Source: Nitrospirota bacterium
GTDB lineage: Bacteria > Nitrospirota_A > Leptospirillia > Leptospirillales > Leptospirillaceae
Length of the DNA stretch: 16,519 nucleotides
Reading direction: 5' to 3'
NCBI GenBank assembly: GCA_021795275.1
Contig: JAJYPO010000029.1
Location: 1 to 16,519 of the forward strand
Both the position numbers and the translations under genes were made by a program. Of the stretch, positions 7,542-13,952 are shown one piece after another (position 1 is the first letter of the stretch; every line of letters starts with the position of its first letter). Under the pieces are notes generated by a model. The model did not search any database. It saw only the letters and a list, made by a program, of their open reading frames with translations, and was not told where the DNA came from.

Positions 7542-7570
7542 ATTTTATCGGTCGAGGATCAATGTGTCAA
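7542..7570 (-). promoter_or_regulatory. Sigma-70 promoter of the yceD-rpmF-plsX-fab operon
   Basis: On the minus strand TTGACA (7570-7565, full consensus) is followed after exactly 17 bp by TAAAAT (7547-7542, five of six matches to TATAAT). The -10 box overlaps the proS stop codon. Standard spacing puts the start of transcription near 7535, only about 3 to 6 nt before the yceD start codons. It is the best promoter match I found in the window on the coding strand. Confidence 0.75.
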
Positions 7571-8837
7571 CCATTGATCCAGGTCGTCCGAGAAAGTCTC
7601 CGATCCATTCCGGAAGGCCCGATACCGGGAGAAGATGACGCTCGCCCGTCTTTCGGACCTTGAGCTCCACGCGGTCCTCCCGAAGATTCCTTTCTCCCAG
7701 GATGACCTGAAGAGGAAAACCGCAAAGATCGGCGTCAGCAAATTTCACTCCGGGACGGGCTTCCCTGTCATCGATCAACACCTCTCCGGGAAATCGTTCC
7801 TCGATGATGGCCGCAATCCTTTCGCCCCTGGCCGTCATCTCCTGATCCTTTCCTCCGAGGGGCAGGACACAGACGGCCCATGGCGCCATAGCCAATGGCC
7901 AGATGATCCCGCTGTCATCGTGGGACTGCTCGATGGCCGCGGCGAGGAGGCGGCTCACCCCGATCCCGTAGCACCCCATGTGGAAGAGGGTCTCCCGTCC
8001 ATCCGGGTCGAGGAATCCGGCGTCCATCGGCTGGCTGTACCGCTGCCCGAGATCGAAGACATGGCCGACCTCGATCGCCGTTGTCCGTTCGAGAAGCTCC
8101 TGGCAGAGGGGGCAATGGGTGGCCTCGCCCGCAAGCTCGATGTTCGAGGCCCAGGAGCAGGACGGGCAGAAGACTACGGTATCTTCTCCGGAGGGGGCGA
8201 GGACCATGAACTCGTGGGAGGAAGAACCCCCGATCATCCCTGTGTCCGCTTCCACCATCCGGACAGAGAGGCCAAGCCTCGAGAAAATCCGGAAGTAGGC
8301 CTCCTGCATCACACGGTAGCAGGCGGCCCCCTCCTCACCGGATCGGGCAAAGGAATAGGCGTCCTTCATCACGAACTCGCGCCCGCGCATGAGACCGAAT
8401 CGGGGGCGCATTTCATCCCGGAACTTGGTCTGGATCTGATAGAGGGTCACGGGCAGCTGACGGTAGCTCCGGAGGAGCCCCCGGGCGAGGTCGGTCACGA
8501 CCTCCTCGTGGGTCGGACCCAGGGCAAAGGAGCGGTCATGGCGGTCCTGGATCCGGAAGAGTTCCTTTCCATACTTGTCCCACCGGTCGGTCGCCTGCCA
8601 GAGCTCGGCCGGCTGAAGTGCCGGCATCAGGATCTCGAAGGCTCCCGCCCGGTCCATTTCCTCCCGGACGATCGACTCTATCCTGCGAAGGACCCGGGCC
8701 CCCAGGGGGAGGAAATCATACAGGCCTCCCGCCACTTTCTTAACATAGCCTCCCCGGAGCATCAGCCGGTGGCTGACCACCTCCGCCTCGGCCGGCTCCT
8801 CATGAAAGGTCACATAGGGAAGGCGGGTTGTTCTCAC
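7545..8837 (-). CDS. proS: Prolyl-tRNA synthetase, short form lacking the INS editing domain
   Basis: This class II synthetase charges tRNA-Pro with proline. The catalytic core is complete: the GPTHEEV region (107-113), motif 2 with KFRDEMRPR (138-146), the family strand SSSHEFMVL (205-213), IEVGHVFDLG (255-264) and motif 3 GCYGIGVSRLL (288-298). An anticodon-binding domain occupies about 320-415. The length, 430 residues, is well below the roughly 570 of the usual bacterial enzyme. The roughly 180-residue INS domain that deacylates mischarged Ala-tRNA-Pro should lie between SSSHEFMVL and IEVGHVF, but only about 40 residues are there. That linker carries two CxxC pairs (C224/C227 and C242/C245), which could bind zinc. 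The start is GTG at 8837, overlapping the ispG stop as GTGA. The last codons contain the yceD promoter and its inverted repeat. Confidence 0.95.
   Translation of the reverse strand: MRTTRLPYVTFHEEPAEAEVVSHRLMLRGGYVKKVAGGLYDFLPLGARVLRRIESIVREEMDRAGAFEILMPALQPAELWQATDRWDKYGKELFRIQDRHDRSFALGPTHEEVVTDLARGLLRSYRQLPVTLYQIQTKFRDEMRPRFGLMRGREFVMKDAYSFARSGEEGAACYRVMQEAYFRIFSRLGLSVRMVEADTGMIGGSSSHEFMVLAPSGEDTVVFCPSCSWASNIELAGEATHCPLCQELLERTTAIEVGHVFDLGQRYSQPMDAGFLDPDGRETLFHMGCYGIGVSRLLAAAIEQSHDDSGIIWPLAMAPWAVCVLPLGGKDQEMTARGERIAAIIEERFPGEVLIDDREARPGVKFADADLCGFPLQVILGERNLREDRVELKVRKTGERHLLPVSGLPEWIGDFLGRPGSMVDTLILDR
7556..7580. promoter_or_regulatory. Candidate operator: inverted repeat centred on the -35 box
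   Basis: The arms GGATCAATG (7580-7572 on the minus strand) and CATTGATCC (7564-7556) are perfect complements separated by 7 bp that contain the -35 hexamer. A dimeric regulator bound here would block RNA polymerase. The repeat lies in the last codons of proS. No T tract follows, so it is not a good terminator for proS. The regulator is unknown and none is encoded in the window. Confidence 0.55.
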
Positions 8838-9994
8838 GAATTCTCCGCCGACAGAACCCGTTCAGTCGCCATGGGCAAATCGACGCGATGCCCGTCTTCG
8901 GTCCTGAGGGAGGTCAGACCGGCAGCGCGCATCATTTCCACCTTTTTCTCGACCTGGGCGATCAGAAGCTCCTCGAGATCGGCGGAGGGAATCTTCTTCA
9001 CGACCTCCCCGTTTTCAAAAAAGATGCCGACTCCCTGTCCCCCGGCGATTCCCAGATCCGCCTCCTTGCCCTCACCGATTCCGTTGACGACACACCCGAG
9101 GATTGAGACATCCATCGTCTCCTGGACATGGGACAATCGTTCTTCGACCCGGGCGGCCAGTCCCACCACATCGATTTCGAGGCGGCCGCAGGTCGGACAG
9201 GCGATGACATTCACTCCCCTTTTGCGAAGTCCCAGGGACTTGAGAATCCCCCAGGCCACCTTGACCTCCTCCACAGGATCGGCCGCCAGCGAAACCCGGA
9301 TGGTGTCCCCGATGCCGTTGGCCAAGAGAAATCCAAGACCCACCGAGGACTTGACAGTCCCCGAGAGGAGAGGACCGGCTTCGCTGACGCCGATATGCAG
9401 GGGATAGTCGCAGCGCTCCGAGGCCAGACGGTAAGCATCGATAGTGTCAAGAACGTTGGAAGCCTTGAGGGAGATCTTGATATCGAAGAAGTTTTCCTTC
9501 TCGAGAAGGGCCACATGGCGCATGGCCGACTCCACCATGGCCTCCGGTGTCGGATGGCCGTAATAGTCGAGAAGGTCACGCTCGAGCGATCCGGCGTTGA
9601 CGCCAATCCGGACAGGAAGCCCCTTGTCCTTCAAGCGATCGACGATGGCCCGGATCTTGGTCTGGCTTCCGATGTTTCCAGGGTTGATGCGGACCGCATC
9701 CACCCCTCCCTCGATCACCGTGAGGGCCAGATGGTAATCGAAATGGATGTCGGCGATCACGGGGATGGGAGAGCGCTTGTGGATTTTTCCGACCGCCTCG
9801 GCGGCCTCCTGGTCCACGACGGCCAGACGGATGATCTCGCAACCGACCTTGGCCAGATCTTCTATCTGCCGGAGGGTCCCCTCAATATCCCGGGTATCGG
9901 TTGTCGTCATCGACTGGACTGCCACAGGAGCCCCGTCTCCGATCGGAACGGAGCCGACCATGATTCTCCGGGTTTTTTTCCTCTTTATCTCCAT
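8834..9994 (-). CDS. ispG: 4-hydroxy-3-methylbut-2-enyl diphosphate synthase (MEP pathway)
   Basis: IspG is a [4Fe-4S] enzyme that reductively converts methylerythritol cyclodiphosphate to HMBPP, the penultimate MEP-pathway step. The 386 residues form the bacterial-type protein without the plant insertion. The N-terminal TIM-barrel domain includes VQSMTTTDT (26-34) and RINPGNIG (102-109). The cluster ligands C266 and C269 (ACPTCGR) and C301 (GCVVNG), plus E308 (GEGKEAD), match C270, C273, C305 and E312 of E. coli. The ATG at 9994 has AAGGAG 7 nt upstream (10002-10007), overlapping the rseP stop codon. The gene is 11 nt after rseP and overlaps proS by GTGA. Dxr, the second enzyme of the same pathway, is two genes upstream. 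Confidence 0.97.
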   Translation of the reverse strand: MEIKRKKTRRIMVGSVPIGDGAPVAVQSMTTTDTRDIEGTLRQIEDLAKVGCEIIRLAVVDQEAAEAVGKIHKRSPIPVIADIHFDYHLALTVIEGGVDAVRINPGNIGSQTKIRAIVDRLKDKGLPVRIGVNAGSLERDLLDYYGHPTPEAMVESAMRHVALLEKENFFDIKISLKASNVLDTIDAYRLASERCDYPLHIGVSEAGPLLSGTVKSSVGLGFLLANGIGDTIRVSLAADPVEEVKVAWGILKSLGLRKRGVNVIACPTCGRLEIDVVGLAARVEERLSHVQETMDVSILGCVVNGIGEGKEADLGIAGGQGVGIFFENGEVVKKIPSADLEELLIAQVEKKVEMMRAAGLTSLRTEDGHRVDLPMATERVLSAENS

Positions 9995-10005
9995 GAGAAG
10001 ACTCC

Positions 10006-11073
10006 TTATCTCGTTATCCCAAATACACGCATGATATCGTTATAGAAGGCAAAAACCATAATCGTAAGCAAAATGACAAATCCGACCTGCATCGACAGCT
10101 CCCGGACCCTGAGAGAGGGCGGCTTTCTCAAAACACCCTCGAAGGCCAGAAAGAGGAGATGGCCCCCGTCAAGAACGGGAATGGGAAGAAGGTTCATGAC
10201 ACCTAACGTCACACTGACAAACCCCATGAAGACAAGAAGGTTCGAGAGCCCCGACTTGGCGGCCTTTGCCGACATCTGGGCGATAAGGATCGGTCCGCCC
10301 AGGTTTTTGGGAGAGATGTCACCGGTGATCATCTTTCCCAGAGAGATGAGGTTGATGGTGGCGATCCGCCAGGTCTTGATGACGGCAAGCCCCAGCCCCT
10401 CGGAAAACCCGTACCGGAGGGTCACGAAGGTTCCGGAAGGGCCAACCCCGATCTTCCCCTGCTTTTCGGCTTCTCCGAAAAGATTCTTTCCCGATTCAAT
10501 CCTGGGAACGATCCTGAAGGAGAGGGTCGACTCTCCCCGCCGGACGGACAGGAGCACATCATGCCCCCCCTGCCGTTCGATCATCTTCCGGAGGTCGTCC
10601 CACCGGGAAATGGTCTGGCCGTTGACGGAAAGGATCCTGTCCCCCTTCATGATGCCGGCCGAAGCCGCAGGGGATCCAGGCAAAACCTGGCCCACCACGG
10701 CTTCCATGACCGGAAGCCCGGACCAGAAAACCGCAGCAAAGAGGAGAATGGCCAGGATGAAGTTTGCCACCGGTCCGGCGGCCGCGATCATCATCCTCTT
10801 CAAAACGGGAAGGGCGGAAAAGGAATGGGGAAGATCCTCGGGAGCCACTTTCTCGGGATCGGTCTCGCCCAGCATCTTCACGTACCCCCCCAGGGGGATC
10901 CAGGAAAGGCGGTATTCCGTCTCCCCCACGGTTTTGGCGATCACCTTCGGACCGAATCCGATCGAGAACTTTTCGATCTTGACTCCGAACCTCTTTGCAA
11001 CGAGGAAGTGGCCCAACTCATGGATCAGGATCAGAACCCCGATCACGACAATGAATGAAACTATGGCTGTCAA
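10006..11073 (-). CDS. rseP: RIP metalloprotease RseP (site-2 protease family)
   Basis: This inner-membrane zinc protease cleaves within transmembrane segments; in E. coli it releases sigma-E from RseA and clears signal-peptide remnants. The 355 residues start with a membrane helix holding HELGH (H18, E19, H22). They continue with a second helix near 97-118, a single PDZ domain (about 125-195, PGSPAASAGIMKGDRI), and helices near 280-305 and 332-347. The third zinc ligand motif, NLLPIPVLDGGH with D303, is in place. One PDZ domain instead of the two of E. coli explains the shorter length. The start is TTG at 11073: the frame is closed by an in-frame TGA nine codons upstream, and no ATG or GTG lies between, so TTG is the only option that keeps the first helix whole. 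A partial ribosome-binding site (AAAGGCAGAG) precedes it. It is 27 nt after dxr. Confidence 0.95.
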   Translation of the reverse strand: MTAIVSFIVVIGVLILIHELGHFLVAKRFGVKIEKFSIGFGPKVIAKTVGETEYRLSWIPLGGYVKMLGETDPEKVAPEDLPHSFSALPVLKRMMIAAAGPVANFILAILLFAAVFWSGLPVMEAVVGQVLPGSPAASAGIMKGDRILSVNGQTISRWDDLRKMIERQGGHDVLLSVRRGESTLSFRIVPRIESGKNLFGEAEKQGKIGVGPSGTFVTLRYGFSEGLGLAVIKTWRIATINLISLGKMITGDISPKNLGGPILIAQMSAKAAKSGLSNLLVFMGFVSVTLGVMNLLPIPVLDGGHLLFLAFEGVLRKPPSLRVRELSMQVGFVILLTIMVFAFYNDIMRVFGITR

Positions 11074-11100
11074 GCGTCTCTGCCTTTCATCAGGGGGAAC

Positions 11101-12312
11101 TCAGAAGGGAACGGAGGCCGGACTCTGGACTCCGGTCTGCGCGACGGCTTCCTCTGCAAGGGCCGTGGCACGGGCGACCGCCCTCCGTATTTCCTCGAGG
11201 GAGTCCGGAACGGTCAAGGGAGCCTCTGACAGGACCCGTTCCCATATTTCAAAAATACCGGTAAAGGAGATCCGTCCCTCCAGAAAGGCCTGGACGGCCA
11301 CCTCGTTCGCCATATTGAGGTAGAGAGGACCCTGCCCGGCCCGGGCGATCGATCGGGCGGCAAGGCGAATCGCCGGGAAGGTGTCATGGTCGGGAGCAAA
11401 GAAGGTCAGCGTTCCCGTCCGGGCCAGATCCAGAAATGGAACACCAATGGGGAGCCGTTCCTCCCCGGAAATGGCATAGGCGATCGGTCCCTTCATGTCG
11501 GGAACCCCCATCTGGGCCAGGACCGATGCATCCTCGAATTCGACCATCGAATGAATGATGCTCTGGCGATGGACAACCACCTCGATGCGGTCGGCGGGAA
11601 GATCAAAAAGCCACCGCGCCTCGATCAGCTCAAGCCCCTTGTTCAGAAGGGTCGCCGAATCGATGGTGATCTTGGGACCCATCTTCCAGGTGGGATGGTT
11701 CAGGGCCTCTTCGCGTGTCACGCCATCTAAATCGGTCCGCGTCTTCCCGAAGAAGGGACCGCCGGAGGCCGTCAGGATGACCCGCCGGACGCCTGACCAG
11801 GGATGGCCCCTCATGGCCTGGTAGATGGCGCTGTGCTCGGAATCGACGGGAACCAGCCGGGCGCCCTTCAGGCGGATCCTGTCGATCACCGTCTGCCCGC
11901 CCACGACCAGGGTTTCCTTGTTGGCCAGGGCGACGGTCCGGCCAGGAAGGATTCCCTCCCATGTCGGCGCAAGCCCTGCCTCTCCGACGATGGCGGAAAG
12001 GAGGACCTCCGATTCCGGAAGGGCCGCCACGGCACAGGCCCCCTCCGTTCCGGCCATGACGCGGATCCCTGAGCCGGAAAGCTCCTCCCGAACCTGATCA
12101 TAAAGGCTTTCGTCAACCGACAGGAGTTCCGGAAGAAACTCGCGCGCCTGCAGAAGGATCAGACCGAGGTTTTTCCCGCAGGCCAGACCTCTGATCCGGA
12201 AGCGGCCCGGATGGGCCCGGACGATGTCCAGCGCGGAACGCCCGATCGACCCCGTCGATCCCAGGATGGAAAGGCCGACACGGCCCCCTGCCTTTATTTC
12301 GTTGTTGTGCAT
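11101..12312 (-). CDS. dxr: 1-deoxy-D-xylulose 5-phosphate reductoisomerase
   Basis: Dxr rearranges and reduces DXP to methylerythritol 4-phosphate with NADPH, the first committed MEP step. The 403 residues show the nucleotide motif GSTGSIG (18-24), LANKE (129-133), the metal/substrate site VDSEHSA with D157, S158 and E159, the flexible-loop region NHPTWKMG (205-212), and DSATLLNKGLE with E228. All are intact. The C-terminal helical domain is present (LNMANEVAVQAFL). The ATG at 12312 is preceded by TAGGAGAGGA, in which the cdsA stop codon (TAG) leads into the Shine-Dalgarno sequence; the gap to cdsA is 12 nt. The downstream neighbours rseP and ispG keep the common cdsA-dxr-rseP-ispG order. 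Confidence 0.97.
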   Translation of the reverse strand: MHNNEIKAGGRVGLSILGSTGSIGRSALDIVRAHPGRFRIRGLACGKNLGLILLQAREFLPELLSVDESLYDQVREELSGSGIRVMAGTEGACAVAALPESEVLLSAIVGEAGLAPTWEGILPGRTVALANKETLVVGGQTVIDRIRLKGARLVPVDSEHSAIYQAMRGHPWSGVRRVILTASGGPFFGKTRTDLDGVTREEALNHPTWKMGPKITIDSATLLNKGLELIEARWLFDLPADRIEVVVHRQSIIHSMVEFEDASVLAQMGVPDMKGPIAYAISGEERLPIGVPFLDLARTGTLTFFAPDHDTFPAIRLAARSIARAGQGPLYLNMANEVAVQAFLEGRISFTGIFEIWERVLSEAPLTVPDSLEEIRRAVARATALAEEAVAQTGVQSPASVPF

Positions 12313-12324
12313 CTCGGTCCTCTC

Positions 12325-13158
12325 CTAGACGATGACGGGAGAGCTGAGTCCCTCGTAAAAAATAAGGACTCCATACAGGACAGGCGCATTGAAAATGAGG
12401 CTGTCCACCTTGTCGAGCATTCCTCCGTGCCCCGGAAGAAGTTGGCCCGAATCCTTGACCCCGGCCTGTCTCTTGAACCCCGACTCCACCAGGTCTCCCA
12501 GCTGTCCGGTCATGGATAGCAGGAGGGAGATCCAGAATATGGTCCCCCGGGACAGAGGGGCCGGGAGCCAGGAAACGACCAGAACACTGAAAAGAACCCC
12601 GACGACGGTGCCCCCGATCGCCCCTTCCCAGGTCTTCCCAGGGGAGATGGCCGGGGCCATCTTGTGTCGCCCGAGCAGCTTTCCGATAAAATACGCCCCC
12701 GAATCGACAATCCATGTCAGGGCCAGAAGATACAGGATCCAGCGGGCCCCTCCCGGAACACCCCGGATCAGGAGAATCGTCCCGAGAAGGAACGGAATGT
12801 ACATGACGCCGAGCCAGACGACCGGAAGCTGACCCATCCGGGAAACTCCCCCGGAAAGAAGCGTTCCCCCCATGACAGTCAGAAGAAGAAGGGCCGCCAC
12901 CACCTCGAGTGTTTCCGGGGGAACGGATCCGGTGCTTTTGAGATAGATCACGTAAAGAAAACCCGCCCCTGCCGTCAAACCAAGCCAGACACCGCTATCA
13001 AAAGAAATCCCGGGAAAAAGCCGATAGAACTCATACTGGGCCAAAACGACAAATCCGGCAAGAACCAGGAAAAAAAGGAACGGGGTCGCCCACAAGACCA
13101 GAGCCACGATCATCGGGATCGCGATCGCCGCCACGACAAGACGCCGGACAAGCTCCAT
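12325..13158 (-). CDS. cdsA: Phosphatidate cytidylyltransferase (CDP-diacylglycerol synthase)
   Basis: CdsA makes CDP-diacylglycerol from phosphatidic acid and CTP in the inner membrane, the branch point of phospholipid synthesis. With the ATG at 13158 it has 277 residues and about eight hydrophobic segments, starting at 6-35. The conserved block SPGKTWEGAIGG (172-183) and the C-terminal signature (226-252, S226, K229, R230, K235, D236, H244-G-G) are clear. In that signature the usual D-R-x-D ends as D249-K250-V251-D252, so Lys replaces the normally conserved Arg. An in-frame extension upstream to 13320 overlaps uppS and lacks a plausible signal, so I rejected it. The ATG shares its A with the uppS stop (TGATG). 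uppS-cdsA coupling is common in bacteria. Confidence 0.95.
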   Translation of the reverse strand: MELVRRLVVAAIAIPMIVALVLWATPFLFFLVLAGFVVLAQYEFYRLFPGISFDSGVWLGLTAGAGFLYVIYLKSTGSVPPETLEVVAALLLLTVMGGTLLSGGVSRMGQLPVVWLGVMYIPFLLGTILLIRGVPGGARWILYLLALTWIVDSGAYFIGKLLGRHKMAPAISPGKTWEGAIGGTVVGVLFSVLVVSWLPAPLSRGTIFWISLLLSMTGQLGDLVESGFKRQAGVKDSGQLLPGHGGMLDKVDSLIFNAPVLYGVLIFYEGLSSPVIV

Positions 13159-13952
13159 CAGCGTTCCGTCGCTCCGGATGTGACCGCGGAGGTTCCACCT
13201 TCGGCACCGAAGCGCCTCTGACGTTCCTGAAAGTCCAGCAGGGCCTGTTTCAGATCCTCTTCCCCGAAATCCGGCCAGTATACACCGGTAAAGTAAAGTT
13301 CCGTATAGGCGATTTGCCACAGGAGAAAATTGCTGACCCTGTATTCCCCGCTGGTTCTGACGAGAAGATCGGGAGGGGGAAGGCCAGAAGAATCAAAATA
13401 CCGACCAAAGTCCTCTTGTGAAATGGCCGCCGGATCAATTTTTCCGGCGATGGCGTCCGACGCCATCCGGCGGGCGGCGGCCAGGATCTCCTCCCGTCCC
13501 GAATAGGAAAGGGCCAATGTCAGGTCCATGGCCACGCCCCGTCCTGTGCTCGCCTCAACCTGCTCAAGACGCCGCAAAACGCTTTGAGGGAGGCGGGACC
13601 GGTCACCTATCGCCCGGAAACGGATCGATTTCTCGATCATGAGAGACTCTTCCCGGTCCAGATAGTCCTCGAGAAGATGCATCAGGGCATCGACCTCAAG
13701 TCGAGATCTTTTCCAATTTTCCCACGAGAATGCATAGAGGGTCAAATAACGGATGCCCCAAGCCCGGCAGGCCGTCACCGTTCGCCTGACCGACTGGGCC
13801 CCCTGGCGATGGCCTGCCACCCTTGGAAGATGACGCTTCTGGGCCCAGCGGCCGTTCCCGTCCATGATGATGGCCAGATGGACCGGTGGCCGCACAAGCC
13901 AGTCGGGAGCCTCCCGGGTCCGGGGACCCATCGTGTCCGGCTTGGAAATCAT
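13158..13952 (-). CDS. uppS: Isoprenyl transferase (undecaprenyl diphosphate synthase)
   Basis: UppS adds isopentenyl units in cis to farnesyl diphosphate to form undecaprenyl diphosphate, the carrier for peptidoglycan and O-antigen. The 264 residues carry the diagnostic HLAIIMDGNGRWA (25-37) with catalytic D31, the FSWENWKR loop, and RTSGEYRVSNFLLWQ near the C-terminus, where the pyrophosphate-binding Arg residues lie. Position 6 of that last motif is Tyr where Gln is common. I used the ATG at 13952, which overlaps the upstream stop codon as ATGA; a second ATG seven codons in (13931) has no ribosome-binding site. The closest GGAG is 13 nt from the start and lies in a hairpin, so translation probably depends on ribosomes arriving from the upstream gene. 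Confidence 0.96.
   Translation of the reverse strand: MISKPDTMGPRTREAPDWLVRPPVHLAIIMDGNGRWAQKRHLPRVAGHRQGAQSVRRTVTACRAWGIRYLTLYAFSWENWKRSRLEVDALMHLLEDYLDREESLMIEKSIRFRAIGDRSRLPQSVLRRLEQVEASTGRGVAMDLTLALSYSGREEILAAARRMASDAIAGKIDPAAISQEDFGRYFDSSGLPPPDLLVRTSGEYRVSNFLLWQIAYTELYFTGVYWPDFGEEDLKQALLDFQERQRRFGAEGGTSAVTSGATER

Noticed and set aside
7556..7580. Reading the proS-end inverted repeat as a proS terminator
   Set aside because: No T tract follows on the transcribed strand; the repeat sits on a promoter -35 box, which fits an operator better.
7635..9407. Long plus-strand open frame (590 codons) opposite proS and ispG, and similar ones at 690-1601, 4297-5169, 5858-6799, 9128-10045, 10073-11323 and 13886-15094
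   Set aside because: All lie opposite well-identified genes, show no family motifs, and have compositions expected from antisense frames of GC-rich coding DNA.
11068..11073. TTGACA at the rseP start as a -35 box
   Set aside because: No -10-like hexamer follows at 15-19 bp, and it is the start codon region. The same holds for TTGACA at 9445-9450 inside ispG.
13159..13320. 54-codon upstream extension of cdsA
   Set aside because: It overlaps uppS and adds a non-hydrophobic, Arg/Gly-rich stretch; the ATG at 13158 in the TGATG overlap fits the family.
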